Shown here: positions 9,161 to 17,339 of the stretch, piece by piece
Layout of the letters: each line of letters starts with the position of its first letter
Position numbering within the stretch: the first letter of the stretch is position 1
Assembly: GCF_016862935.1 (NCBI RefSeq)
Contig: NZ_BONX01000038.1
Span: 1 to 64,000 of the forward strand
Direction of reading: 5' to 3'
DNA from: Plantactinospora mayteni
Lineage (GTDB): Bacteria > Actinomycetota > Actinomycetes > Mycobacteriales > Micromonosporaceae
Length of the DNA: 64,000 bases
Program-made: the position numbers and the translations under genes
The notes under the pieces: generated by a model
What the model was told of the DNA's origin: nothing
What the model saw: the letters and a program-made list of their open reading frames with translations, nothing else
The model's database searches: none

Positions 9161-10000
9161 ATGTTTGTCGTGACAGGTGCCACCGGGAATGTCGGCCGGA
9201 CGCTGTTGTCGATCCTTGCGGCGTCGGGTGCCGCGGTGACGGCGGTGTCCCGTGGACGACGCCCGCTGGTCGCACCCGGCGGGGTCCGCCACCATCTCGC
9301 AAACCTCGAACAGCCGGAAAGCCTGCGCCCAGCGCTCGCTGGCGCGGAAGCGATGTTCCTGCTCGTGGAGGGTGCCGGCGCACATCTCGACATGCCCGAA
9401 ATCCTGCGGGTCGCCGCGGCCGCCGACGTGAAACGCATCGTGTTGCAATCCTCGCAAGCGGTTGGTACAAGGCCGAGGGCGGCGTCACACGCGCCCCTGC
9501 ACGCCATCGAGGACCTCGTGCGCCGGTCCGGTCTCGGCTGGACGATCTTGCGCCCCGGCGGCTTCGCCTCCAACTCCTTCGGGTGGACCGACCCGATCCG
9601 GGCGAGCCGGACGGTGACCACGCCTTTCGGCGAGGTCGGCCTGCCCGTGGTCGACCCGGACGACATCGCCGAGGTGGCCGCCGCCGTGCTCCGCGACGGC
9701 GTTCACGACGGTCGCACGTACGAGCTGACCGGTCCGGCGCTGAGCACGCCACGTGAACGGGTTGCTGATCTCGCCGCCGCGCTCGGCGAGCCGATCCGCT
9801 TCGTCGAGCAGACGCCCGATCAAGCCCGCGAACAGATGCTGCGGTACATGCCACCGCCGGTGGTCGAGGGCACACTGGCGATCCTCGGCGCGCCGACCGC
9901 ACGGGAGCAGCGGATCAGCCCGGACGTGTCGGAGGTCCTGGGCCGATCGCCACGCCCCTTCGCCGCATGGGCCGCACGCAACATAGACGCATTTCGTTGA
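9161..10000 (+). CDS. NmrA-like NAD(P)-binding protein (atypical SDR)
   Basis: This 279-residue protein starts at ATG 9161 just after a GGAGAGA ribosome-binding site. It opens with the Rossmann glycine motif FVVTGATGNVG and continues like NmrA/QOR2-type atypical short-chain dehydrogenases: VSRGRRP, LEQPESLRPALAGAEAMFL, IVLQSSQAV, LGWTILRPGGFASNSFGW and VDPDDIAEVAAAVL. Members act as quinone or NAD(P)H reductases or redox-sensing dinucleotide binders. Divergence from an HxlR gene supports a stress- or electrophile-response role. A strong hairpin follows the stop codon (10036-10077). Confidence 0.9.
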   Translation: MFVVTGATGNVGRTLLSILAASGAAVTAVSRGRRPLVAPGGVRHHLANLEQPESLRPALAGAEAMFLLVEGAGAHLDMPEILRVAAAADVKRIVLQSSQAVGTRPRAASHAPLHAIEDLVRRSGLGWTILRPGGFASNSFGWTDPIRASRTVTTPFGEVGLPVVDPDDIAEVAAAVLRDGVHDGRTYELTGPALSTPRERVADLAAALGEPIRFVEQTPDQAREQMLRYMPPPVVEGTLAILGAPTAREQRISPDVSEVLGRSPRPFAAWAARNIDAFR

Positions 10001-10035
10001 CGTTGTTGGGCTGGGCGAACCGCCCTTCTCCGGTA

Positions 10036-10077
10036 GCCGATGATCGGACAGCCATGATCGGTTGTCCGATCATCGGC
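10036..10077. terminator. Strong hairpin downstream of the NmrA-like gene
   Basis: Two perfect 15-bp arms (GCCGATGATCGGACA and its complement) enclose a 12-base loop, 36 bases past the stop of the 9161 gene. No T-tract follows, as is common in high-GC actinobacteria. It may be a terminator or a member of a palindromic repeat class. Confidence 0.6.
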
Positions 10078-10221
10078 AGTTTCGGACGTCGACCGGTACG
10101 GGCGGCCGGTCACGAAGCGTGGCAACCACCGGCTGCCGGTGTCGCGCACGGTCGGCGGCAGAAGAGCGAGCCGTTGGTCCGCAGTTGGTTGGACGCCGGT
10201 CTTCAATGCGATCATCGGGTG

Positions 10222-10446
10222 ATGAGCCTGCTCACGGGACTTTGGCGCAGGATTTTCGAGCGCTCCCAGGCGCCCCGTATCGAACGAAAAGTTGTCGAGG
10301 ATTTCGCCTACGAGCAGGCCGACCTGCTTCGGGACGGGAAGGTGACGAAAGAGCAGGCGCTCGTCGCCATCGCCGAACGCTTCCCGGAGATGACACCAAG
10401 ACAGGTCACCAATGCTCTCGCTCATGGCCTGTTCTTGTCTCGGTAA
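10222..10446 (+). CDS. Small hypothetical protein, 74 aa
   Basis: A 74-residue soluble protein from ATG 10222 (an in-frame GTG lies 3 bases earlier). It is helical and highly charged: LLTGLWRRIFERSQAP, then VEDFAYEQADLLRDGKVT, KEQALVAIAERFPEMTPRQV and TNALAHGLFLSR. The arrangement suggests a helical bundle. I do not recognise a family. Support for it being a real gene comes from a decayed second copy of its 3' end at 6872-6928 with mainly synonymous or conservative changes. The ribosome-binding site is weak. Confidence 0.6.
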   Translation: MSLLTGLWRRIFERSQAPRIERKVVEDFAYEQADLLRDGKVTKEQALVAIAERFPEMTPRQVTNALAHGLFLSR

Positions 10447-10536
10447 TCAAGAGTGTGGTGAGACCGCCCAGCGCGATTGTCCAGTTCCGTGACGATCCGT
10501 CCGGTGAGTACCGGTCATGGCCTGGGTTATAGCTGA

Positions 10537-11025
10537 TCAGAGGTAGTCGAAGTAGCGGTCCCACCAGGTGTTGACGCGGGCGGAGACGTTGTCCTTGTTC
10601 CAGGCGCCGTCGTAACGCTGCCAGAGGGGTTCTTCGGGGATGAGGGTGTAGGTCAGGTCCTCCAGGGCGCGGCGGATCCGGGTGTCGTCGTCAGGGTGGA
10701 GCAGTTGGGCTGCTTCCTGGTCGGTCCACACTCCGGGGTTGTCGACGGCGAGGACGGCCAGGCCGCCGAAGTTGCTGATGACGATGACGAGACGCCGGAG
10801 GGTGCCGGTGGCTGTGGCGGAGATCTCGATGCGGCCGTGGAAGCTGGCGTCCTCTACTTTCCGGTCGACCTCGCATTGGCAGCCGAAGTCGTGGTCGAGT
10901 CGCTGCGCCAGCTGGTTGAACCGTGCCCTGGCCCGGCGGTGCTGGTAGTTCGCCGGCACCTCGAGGCAATCGGGGTCGTCAAGGGAGCGCAACAGCCGCC
11001 ACAGCAGGGTGTCGTCGGCAACCAC
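10537..11025 (-). CDS. Hypothetical protein, about 162 aa
   Basis: From GTG 11025 the protein reads VVADDTLLWRLLRSLDDPDC, then a segment of mixed alpha/beta character (DYHFGC-like Cys pair FGCQCEVDR, HGRIEISATATGTLRRLVIV, VISNFGGLAVLAVDNPGVW). It ends in a Trp-rich C-terminus, WQRYDGAWNKDN and NTWWDRYFDYL. I recognise no named domain, but the alternating hydrophobic pattern and codon bias look real. A longer reading to 11100 is possible but adds Arg/Pro-rich residues typical of non-coding frames. No membrane segment or signal peptide is seen. It stands alone. Confidence 0.65.
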   Translation of the reverse strand: MVADDTLLWRLLRSLDDPDCLEVPANYQHRRARARFNQLAQRLDHDFGCQCEVDRKVEDASFHGRIEISATATGTLRRLVIVISNFGGLAVLAVDNPGVWTDQEAAQLLHPDDDTRIRRALEDLTYTLIPEEPLWQRYDGAWNKDNVSARVNTWWDRYFDYL

Positions 11026-11555
11026 TTGATCATTGTGCCTGATTCGGCGTCTTGTCGGCCTGGCAAGCCACGCACCCACCGGCGCTGGTAGGGGCGTCAA
11101 GCTGAAGTGTCGACGATCGCCTATGCCGAGGATCGCCGACCTGGTGCGAGTGGGATAGCGGCATTGTCAGCCGGTGTTGCCCAGCACGGTGGCTGGCTGT
11201 GGGCGTCCGCCAAGCCCTGGCTGCCGGTTGGCAGCCGTCCCGCCCGGGGTCGGCCTTCGAACTCCTCCTGCCGGACTCGTCGGACGGGTGCTGACAGTCG
11301 TTCCGTCGGGCGGTGCGCAAATCGCGGCAGATCAGCGCGCTGGTGTGCATGTTGCTGGCCGTCGGTGCGTCGAGGGTTGGTGGAGCGCGGTCGTCTGTCG
11401 CGGCCGAGCCGGTTTGGTTGGTTTGACGCGCGGTCCGACCGTGCCGGCCAGCTTCGGGGCTCTGTGGAGCGTTCGGATTGCTACCCATGTCGACGTTCCT
11501 TCCGGTGGGGCGGGATAGGCTGAGATCCGTCCTGCCGCCGACCTTGGGAGACGAC
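11026..11555. other. Intergenic, no gene recognised
   Basis: About 530 bases upstream of the small membrane protein. Frames on both strands look like shadow or non-coding sequence. Confidence 0.45.
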
Positions 11556-11846
11556 ATGTGGTGGTCGGGCGCCGGGATCCTGGCGGTCGTCTTTCCCGCC
11601 GTCACGGTCGCCGTGGGTTACCAGCTCGGCGGCTATCCCGGCGTACCCATCGGCTTCCTCGTTGCCGGCATCGCGACGTGGTTCGTCGGACGCAGGCTGA
11701 ACCGCGCCGACGACCCGGCGACGAACCACAACGGACACCGCTTGTATTCAATCCCCATGCAGTACTGGGCATTTCTTTGGGCGTTCTTTGCGCTGACGCA
11801 GACCGTCCTGGAGCTCCTGGGAAAAGCGGGCTGGCAACAGGAGTGA
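11556..11846 (+). CDS. Small membrane protein, 96 aa
   Basis: Start ATG 11556 is preceded by GGGAG at 11545-11549. The 96-residue protein has two or three hydrophobic segments: AGILAVVFPAVTVAVGYQLG, YPGVPIGFLVAGIATWFVG and YWAFLWAFFALTQTVLELLG, separated by a basic loop (GRRLNRADDPATNHNGHR). It should sit in the cytoplasmic membrane. I recognise no family, and the neighbours give no functional context. Longer upstream starts give a Pro/Arg-rich leader that breaks the pattern. Confidence 0.65.
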   Translation: MWWSGAGILAVVFPAVTVAVGYQLGGYPGVPIGFLVAGIATWFVGRRLNRADDPATNHNGHRLYSIPMQYWAFLWAFFALTQTVLELLGKAGWQQE

Positions 11847-12194
11847 CGGGCGGTTCAAAGCCGTCGGCCAGTTCGGCACCGCGCGGCACATCCGCAGAGT
11901 GTTGCTGCGGATCGATTCGGGCACGGCCGACACCGAGTTGCTGCTGCACGTTCGGCACCAGCTTGACGACCTGATCGTAGCGGAGTTACTCGACGGCTGG
12001 ACATCGCTGCCATAGCCCTGGGAAATGGGGTGTGGACACAAAAGCCGGGCTGGCGTAGGAGTCCAAGATCGGGTGCACTGATCTCGGCAGATCCGGACGT
12101 CGAGCGGCGCGGAAGGGCGGTCACGGAACGTGACGGCACCGAGTTGGATGGCGTGCTCGGACGGCGGCTTGACCCAAGGGGCCACCCTCCAGTT
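11847..12194. other. Intergenic with a coding-like remnant
   Basis: Positions 11848-12015 on the plus strand read as a coherent peptide without a start, including AVGQFGTARHIRRVLLRIDS, TELLLHVRHQLDDLIVAE and LLDGWTSLP before a TAG. It looks like the 3' end of a lost gene. The rest, 12016-12194, shows nothing. Confidence 0.4.
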
Positions 12195-12530
12195 GTGACG
12201 GTCGACTCCTGGCGGCAGACAGCGCAGGCCATCCTCGCCACTCGGGCCTACCGGATCGCGATCTGGCTCTTCCGCGTCGCGAATCTTGTCGGCGTTCCGA
12301 TCACCATCTGGCTCTTCGGCTTCGAGGCCGGAGGCGCGCCCGCGCCACCACCCTGGACGAAGGCGTTGATCTGGGGAGTCGCATCACCAGCGCTGTGGGC
12401 CGGCTGGGGCCTGCTACTCCGAGCTGGCCTACTCCGCCCGATGTTTATCGACCCTGATCCGAGGATCACCCGGGCGGTCCTTATGCAGGTGTCCCGAGAT
12501 CTCATTCCGCGCCGTCGTCCTCGGTCGTAG
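12195..12530 (+). CDS. Small membrane protein, about 111 aa
   Basis: From GTG 12195 the product has two clear membrane segments, IAIWLFRVANLVGVPITIWL (approximately residues 17-36) and ALIWGVASPALWAGWGLLLR (approximately 52-71), joined by a Pro-rich loop (GAPAPPPW). It ends with a soluble basic tail, DPRITRAVLMQVSRDLIPRR. A start further upstream (12030) would add a charged leader of uncertain reality. No family was recognised. It may be related in style to the membrane protein at 11556, but no direct similarity was seen. Confidence 0.55.
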   Translation: MTVDSWRQTAQAILATRAYRIAIWLFRVANLVGVPITIWLFGFEAGGAPAPPPWTKALIWGVASPALWAGWGLLLRAGLLRPMFIDPDPRITRAVLMQVSRDLIPRRRPRS

Positions 12531-13052
12531 GAGCCGTCGTCTGCTCCCGGTGCCGTTCCGTCCAAGCTCACTCGCGACCACCTTCTGTCACTCGCATCCA
12601 ACGCGTGGATCTCGCATTGGATGCGACCCGGCCCGCATCTGGGCTTGTCAAGTCATGGAAGTGGGACAGCAAGTATCGGTCGGCATCGCGCCCGAGACAG
12701 TCGGTTCCGACCGTCCGGACAGCACGTATGCCCTGGTCAAAGCCTTGCGATCAGGACGCGCGACCGACATGCAAACCGTCGCGAGTCCGCATCAGATGCG
12801 ATAGGCGGTAGTTGGAAGAAAGGAACGGAAATTGGCGCTAGAGCCGACCGGCACGGCCAGGGCGTTGAGGGCGACTGTGACTTCGAGGGCCGGTATGCGG
12901 TAGTCCGGTGACCGGCGGCAGCGCTCTGCCGTCGGAGGCGGACCCCCAGGTGTTTCATCCGGCTGTCCGGGAGCGGGGGCGGGGAGGCCGTTCCTATCCT
13001 CCACTACCGCAGGCCGCACCCTGTCGTCCGGGTAGGCACTGGACGCCGACCC
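12531..13052. other. Intergenic, one hairpin, no gene recognised
   Basis: About 520 bases. It holds a perfect 10-bp inverted repeat, TCGCATCCAA at 12592-12601 and its complement at 12617-12626, enclosing a 15-base loop about 60 bases after the previous stop codon; this may terminate transcription. The remainder has no convincing frame. Confidence 0.5.
12592..12626. terminator. Hairpin after the 12195 gene
   Basis: Perfect 10-bp arms (TCGCATCCAA / TTGGATGCGA) with a 15-base loop, 62 bases past the preceding stop. Terminator-like by position, without a T-tract. Confidence 0.4.
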
Positions 13053-13400
13053 TCAGTCTGCGACCAGGTCCATCCGGAGGAACTCGGTGATGCGGAGCAG
13101 CCTCGGCGGGCGTGCCACGTCATCGGAGAGAGACCGGAACGCCTCGGCTTCCCCGACGAGACGTGGGGCGGCGAGGTCCACCTCCCGTCCCTCGATCCGG
13201 AGCCGCGCACCGCCGGCTGCCAGCACATTCTGCACCCAGTCCGAGCCTGACCCGTACACGAGGACGAACAGGTAGCCGCCGTCGACCGAGTGCGCGTCGA
13301 GCGGGGTGCGGTACGTCCGGCCAGAGACGCGACCGACGTGAGTCAGCACCGGCCACCTCCCACCCGCGATCGCACGAGGGTTGAACACCCGCTTGTTCAC
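13053..13400 (-). CDS. DUF385/F420-dependent nitroreductase-family protein
   Basis: This 115-residue protein has the split-barrel pattern of the actinobacterial deazaflavin (F420)-dependent nitroreductase or quinone reductase family: LTHVGRVSGRTYRTPLDAH (the family's hallmark G-R-x-S-G-x-x-R-x-T-P), then GGYLFVLVYGSGSDWVQNVL, AAGGARLRIEGREVDLAAP and RLLRITEFLRMDL at the end. Members reduce quinones, nitro compounds or related electrophiles using F420H2. It is divergent from a TetR regulator, with two palindromic operators between them, so TetR probably represses it. The substrate is not predictable. Confidence 0.85.
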   Translation of the reverse strand: MNKRVFNPRAIAGGRWPVLTHVGRVSGRTYRTPLDAHSVDGGYLFVLVYGSGSDWVQNVLAAGGARLRIEGREVDLAAPRLVGEAEAFRSLSDDVARPPRLLRITEFLRMDLVAD

Positions 13401-13462
13401 GTGCCCCCACCACCTCCGGCATCGGCATCGCCATCTCCTCTCGCCCGAGGGAGCGTCGCGGA

Positions 13463-13495
13463 CTTACACTCGTAAGGCTGACTTACGCCTGTAAG
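13463..13495. promoter_or_regulatory. Two CTTAC-N4-GTAAG palindromes, TetR operators
   Basis: Two copies of CTTAC-N4-GTAAG (13463-13476 and 13482-13495) sit 19 bases apart, centre to centre, in the divergent region between the nitroreductase-like gene and the TetR gene. Repeated half-sites with the same spacing are strong evidence for a TetR operator pair. Confidence 0.75.
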
Positions 13496-13526
13496 CTTGT
13501 CAACCCCCGTACTCCTGGAGCCCGTC

Positions 13527-14189
13527 GTGCCACCACCATCGCCATCACCACGGCAACCGCTCAGCAGAGGACGCGTGCTGGAAGCCGCGATCCGGGTCGC
13601 GGATCGCGGTGGCGTGGCGGCGATCACGATGCGACGGGTGGCGCAGGAACTGGGCGTGGAGGCGATGTCGCTCTACCACCACGTACCGAACAAGGAGGCG
13701 ATCCTCGACGGCGTGGTCGACGCGGTGTTCGCGGCGATCACGCTACCCAGCGCCGAGAGCGACGACTGGCGCGACGCGATCCGCGTACGCGCCTCCTCCG
13801 CGCGTGCGGTCCTGTCCCAGCACAGCTGGGCTCTCGGCCTCATGGACTCCCGTCGCAACCCGGGACCGGCGACGCTACGCCATCACGACGCCGTCCTCGG
13901 CGTCCTCCGGAAGGCGGGGTTCACGCTGCCGATGGCCGCGCACGCGGTCTCGCTCATCGACAGCTACGTCGGCGGGTTCGTCCTCCAGGAGGCGAACCTG
14001 CCGGTGACGACGCCGAACGATGTCGAGGAAGTGGCCGGCAGCATCCTCGAGCGCCTGCCGGCGGACGAGTTGCCGTACCTCACGGAGATGATCGTCGACC
14101 ACGCCCTCCAGGCGGGCTACGACCACACACGCGAGTTCGGCTACGGCCTGGACCTGATTCTGGATGCGCTCGAAGCGCGCCGGAGGTAG
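13527..14189 (+). CDS. TetR/AcrR-family transcriptional regulator
   Basis: The 220-residue product starts at GTG 13527, with TGGAG about 6 bases upstream; a TTG at 13497 abuts the operator and is less likely. The N-terminal helix-turn-helix reads LSRGRVLEAAIRVADRGGVA, AITMRRVAQELGVEAMSLYH and HVPNKEAILDGVVDAVF. The C-terminal ligand domain resembles TetR_C class members, with DSYVGGFVLQEANLPV and a long C-terminal helix. It lies downstream of two matching palindromes and divergent from the F420-type reductase gene, so local autorepression and control of the reductase are likely. Confidence 0.92.
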   Translation: MPPPSPSPRQPLSRGRVLEAAIRVADRGGVAAITMRRVAQELGVEAMSLYHHVPNKEAILDGVVDAVFAAITLPSAESDDWRDAIRVRASSARAVLSQHSWALGLMDSRRNPGPATLRHHDAVLGVLRKAGFTLPMAAHAVSLIDSYVGGFVLQEANLPVTTPNDVEEVAGSILERLPADELPYLTEMIVDHALQAGYDHTREFGYGLDLILDALEARRR

Positions 14190-14379
14190 CGCCCCGATAT
14201 CGCCATTCGAACTCGCCTCGGCGCCGTCGACGACAGCGGCATCGGGGTGGGACTGGTCCGTGGCGATGTTATGGAGCGTGGCTGCGGCGGCTGGATGCTT
14301 TCGTCGAGCTGAGTTGCAGGACCGGTAAACCTCCCGAGCCGATCCGGTGTCTTGCTGGTTGACGAGGCCGGGAGGTCAG

Positions 14380-14901
14380 ATGAGGGATTCGCGTGGAGCG
14401 GAGTTCGATGACTTCGTTCGCACACGATCGATGGTGCTGTTACGGGTTGCCTTTCTGCTGACCGGGGATCGGCACGCGGCGGAGGACCTGCTTCAGGAGG
14501 TGTTGGAGCAGGTGTATGTGCGTTGGCGTCGGGTGCACGGCAGTCCGGAGGCGTACGCGCGGCGTGCGTTGGTCAATCGGTCGGCGAATCGGTGGCGCCG
14601 GCGTGCACGACGCCCGGAGCAGGCGCTGGGTGATCACGACGGGGTCGGCCGGGACCATGCCGACGCTGTGGCCCTTCGCGAGGTGGTCGTCGGGGCGCTG
14701 CGGGCGTTGCCGGCTCGGCAGCGGGCCGCGGTCGTGCTGCGTTATCTGGAGGATTTGCCAGTCGCTGATGCCGCTGCGGCAATGGGCTGCTCCGAGGGCG
14801 CGGTGAAGAGTCACGCCTCGCGTGGGTTGGCTCGGCTGCGCGAGGTGCTGGCCGAATCGAGTCTCGTCATGCCCATCACTGATACCGGGAGTTCGCGATG
14901 A
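14380..14901 (+). CDS. SigE-family (ECF-like) RNA polymerase sigma factor
   Basis: The start ATG 14380 has GGAGG at 14371-14375. The 173-residue protein has region 2 (FDDFVRTRSMVLLRVAFLLT, GDRHAAEDLLQEVLEQVYVR) and region 4 (LRALPARQRAAVVLRYLEDL, AAAMGCSEGAVKSHASRGLA), and nothing else, as in the small actinobacterial SigE-type group 4 sigma factors. Its stop overlaps the start of the next gene by ATGA, so the two are translationally coupled, which usually means a sigma and its partner regulator. It would direct transcription of an unknown stress or development set. Confidence 0.92.
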   Translation: MRDSRGAEFDDFVRTRSMVLLRVAFLLTGDRHAAEDLLQEVLEQVYVRWRRVHGSPEAYARRALVNRSANRWRRRARRPEQALGDHDGVGRDHADAVALREVVVGALRALPARQRAAVVLRYLEDLPVADAAAAMGCSEGAVKSHASRGLARLREVLAESSLVMPITDTGSSR

Positions 14902-16229
14902 CAATGAACGACAGTGACGTGCGCGACATCTTGCATCGCGCGACGGACGACCTGGTCGGCACGCCGGGTCTGCTCCTCGCGGTGCGCCGGGGTGGACGCC
15001 GCCGGGTGGTGCGTCGCCGGGCCGTGTTGGCGGCCGTCTGCGCGGCCGTGGTGGCCGTGCCAGTGGTTGGCGGACTTCAGTTGGCAGGCGACGGAGGAGA
15101 GGTGCGGGTCGCTTCACCACTACTTGACGAGCCTACCCGCGGTGATCTGGCCGCCGACGAGGGTTACCTGCGGCAGGTTCGCGAGGCGTGGCAGCGCCGA
15201 CTGGAGCAGAATGGAGATCAGATGCGCGGCGAGCCGCACATCGTGTGGGCAGGAAGTACGCCTGCTGGCCCGGCCGCCTACGTCGCCCACCGCACTGCGA
15301 AGAATCCGGTTGTGAGCGAGCCGGCAAATGATCGAATGATCGCGATGGCAGCGTTCGTCGAACCTACCACCGAAGGGCCGCGCGTCATGACGATAGAAAC
15401 GGTCACCGACGCGGGAACCGACGGCAACTCACAGGCAGCACTGCTCGGACCGCAGCGCGACGTGCTCCTCGTGCTCGACTTCGGGCAGCCGGTGGAGTTC
15501 TCACCGGAGCTCAAGTACATGCCTGACGGTAAAGTCAAGCGAACCTTCCAGCCGGTGGCGTTCCGAGACGGTGCGGCCGTACTCGCGGTGCAGCCACAAC
15601 GCACGAAGATCACGGTCGGGCTCGCCAGGACGCCGGTCAGGCAGGAAAACGTCGTTCATATCACCAACGCCATGGCCATTATGTTCCCGAACGGCGATAG
15701 CCCAGCACCAAGGTCGCTCCGTTACGCGTTGCCCGGGGCGGAACAGGCGTGGGGCGGCGACCCCACCACGCCTGAATACCAGAACAAGCCGGGCGCTCAG
15801 GAAGTCGGCGTCCAGGGGACCGAAGCACTCGCCGAATACATCGACCCCGTGGGCGCGCACCGCAGCGACGGTTCCCCCCTGTTGTCCATCTACGGGGTGA
15901 CTCCCGACAGTCGGCGACTGCTCGTCGAAACCATCCAGTTCGACGACGAGCCTGCGCGCGTCATCGCACTGCTCGCCCGAAACGACGAGCCTTTCCAAGC
16001 AGTTGCCAGCACGTTTGCGGACTGGACGGCGCCCCTGCCGGTGCGGCTGCGACTGCCTGACAATCAGGGCATCGTAGTCGCCGCCGAAGGGGCAGCGCTG
16101 AGCTACCGAATCCGCGATGGCAAATGGCAGAACGCTGGCCGCAACGCAGCACTCCTACCCGCCGATGCCACCGACGTGCGTGTCACCGACGCCAGCGGAA
16201 CCGTCACCAGTATCCCAGTCACTACCTAA
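14898..16229 (+). CDS. Membrane-anchored partner of the SigE-type sigma factor
   Basis: This 443-residue protein overlaps the sigma gene by 4 bases (ATGA). It has a short cytoplasmic N-terminus (DSDVRDILHRATDDLVGTPG), a basic RRGGRRRVVRRR stretch and one membrane segment (AVLAAVCAAVVAVPVVGGL, residues about 42-60). A large extracytoplasmic part of roughly 380 residues with mixed beta structure follows. The topology and coupling fit an anti-sigma-like sensor, although no zinc-binding anti-sigma motif (HxxxCxxC) is seen. Similar pairs are common in Micromonosporaceae and Streptomyces. Role as an anti-sigma factor is inference. Confidence 0.75.
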   Translation: MTMNDSDVRDILHRATDDLVGTPGLLLAVRRGGRRRVVRRRAVLAAVCAAVVAVPVVGGLQLAGDGGEVRVASPLLDEPTRGDLAADEGYLRQVREAWQRRLEQNGDQMRGEPHIVWAGSTPAGPAAYVAHRTAKNPVVSEPANDRMIAMAAFVEPTTEGPRVMTIETVTDAGTDGNSQAALLGPQRDVLLVLDFGQPVEFSPELKYMPDGKVKRTFQPVAFRDGAAVLAVQPQRTKITVGLARTPVRQENVVHITNAMAIMFPNGDSPAPRSLRYALPGAEQAWGGDPTTPEYQNKPGAQEVGVQGTEALAEYIDPVGAHRSDGSPLLSIYGVTPDSRRLLVETIQFDDEPARVIALLARNDEPFQAVASTFADWTAPLPVRLRLPDNQGIVVAAEGAALSYRIRDGKWQNAGRNAALLPADATDVRVTDASGTVTSIPVTT

Positions 16230-16293
16230 CCCGACCCGGCGTCCTCACCAGATCGCATCGACCGAGCCACGCCTGCCGGCTCACCACCTCGCT

Positions 16294-16382
16294 GAACCTT
16301 TTTCAACCCTCCTTGCGGTCCGACGGACCGCAGGGTCGGACGCGGTGCGTGAGCGCCGCGCGGTTCAGGTTGAAAAAGGTTC
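16294..16382. repeat. Nested inverted repeat, 15-bp outer arms
   Basis: GAACCTTTTTCAACC at 16294-16308 has its exact complement at 16368-16382. Inside lies a second hairpin, TGCGGTCC / GGACCGCA (16314-16332) with a 3-base loop. It lies between two convergent genes (stops at 16229 and 16505), so a bidirectional terminator is the simplest reading; a small mobile palindromic element is an alternative. Confidence 0.65.
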
Positions 16383-16504
16383 ACTGAGTCGGCAGGCGTC
16401 CGGCGGCACCGCCGCCGCCGAGTATCCGGCCGAGGCCGTCCGGATCGTCCGGGCGGCCTTGACCTCGGGTACGGGGTACGTCTGGCGCGGGATAGCGGAG
16501 AGAG

Positions 16505-17233
16505 CTAGGCGCCCCGGGTGATCCGCAGGGTCAGCACGTCGGTCCGGACCGTGATGTGCCCGTGGAACAGGGCCAGCCCCTCCGCGTTGTAGCCGATCTG
16601 GGTCGCGCTGACCAGCGGATGGCCGATCGGTACCCCGAGCCGCCCGACCGCCGCCTCGTCGGCGAGTACGGCGGCGAACTCGATCTCGGCCCGGCGTACT
16701 GGCATGCCGGTGGCGCCGGCCAGGAACTCGAACATGTCCAGGTCGATGCTGACCAGGCCGGACGGGTCGAGTTCGCGCTCGCCGACCCGCAGCGGCAGGT
16801 GGTCGCGGATCCAGGCCGCCGCGACGCCGTCGACGGCGAAGAGCCGGTCTACCCGCCAGACCGGCGAGCCGACGTCCAGCCCGAGGATCTTGGCGCAGTC
16901 GTCCGGGCACTCGGCCCGGCTGACCGTCGCGTCCTGGAGCGCCGGGCGGTGCCCGGAGGCGGTGATCCGGTCCCGCAGCGCGGTGACGTCACCGATCGAC
17001 ACCGGCACCCGTTCGGCCGGCTCGCTGACGAAGGTGCCGACCCCCCAGGTCCGGGTCAGTACGCCCTCGGCGGCGAGCTGCCCCAGCACCTCCCGTACGG
17101 TGGCCCGGCTGACCGCCAGCCGGTCGGCCAACTCCCGCTCGTTGGGCAGCTTGTCACCGGTCCGGAACTCGCTGCCGATCAGATCGCGCAGTTGGCCCTG
17201 CGCGGTCTGTAGCGCGGTCTCGCGCCGAGCCAT
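16505..17233 (-). CDS. GntR/HutC-family regulator with UTRA domain
   Basis: The 242-residue product starts at ATG 17233 (a TTG lies directly before it). The N-terminal winged helix reads GQLRDLIGSEFRTGDKLPNE, RELADRLAVSRATVREVLGQ and LAAEGVLTRTWGVGTFV, and the C-terminal half is a UTRA ligand-binding fold (DVGSPVWRVDRLFAVDGVAA, PLVSATQIGYNAEGLALFHG). HutC-type members sense a small metabolite and usually repress a nearby catabolic operon. It lies 106 bases downstream of the last gene of the peptide-transport operon in the same direction, so it is probably the regulator of that operon and may share its transcript. Confidence 0.9.
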   Translation of the reverse strand: MARRETALQTAQGQLRDLIGSEFRTGDKLPNERELADRLAVSRATVREVLGQLAAEGVLTRTWGVGTFVSEPAERVPVSIGDVTALRDRITASGHRPALQDATVSRAECPDDCAKILGLDVGSPVWRVDRLFAVDGVAAAWIRDHLPLRVGERELDPSGLVSIDLDMFEFLAGATGMPVRRAEIEFAAVLADEAAVGRLGVPIGHPLVSATQIGYNAEGLALFHGHITVRTDVLTLRITRGA

Positions 17234-17339
17234 CAACCCTCACCTCTTCGCTCCGCCGCGCCAGCTACGGCGTACGGAGTGTAGTAGTTGGGTGTCCACC
17301 CGATCGACGCCCGAGCGGGTGCACCCACCACCGAATTCG

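Noticed and set aside
12621-12911. Short plus-strand frame after the hairpin
   Set aside because: Arg/Ser-rich product, no ribosome-binding site and no similarity; treated as intergenic.
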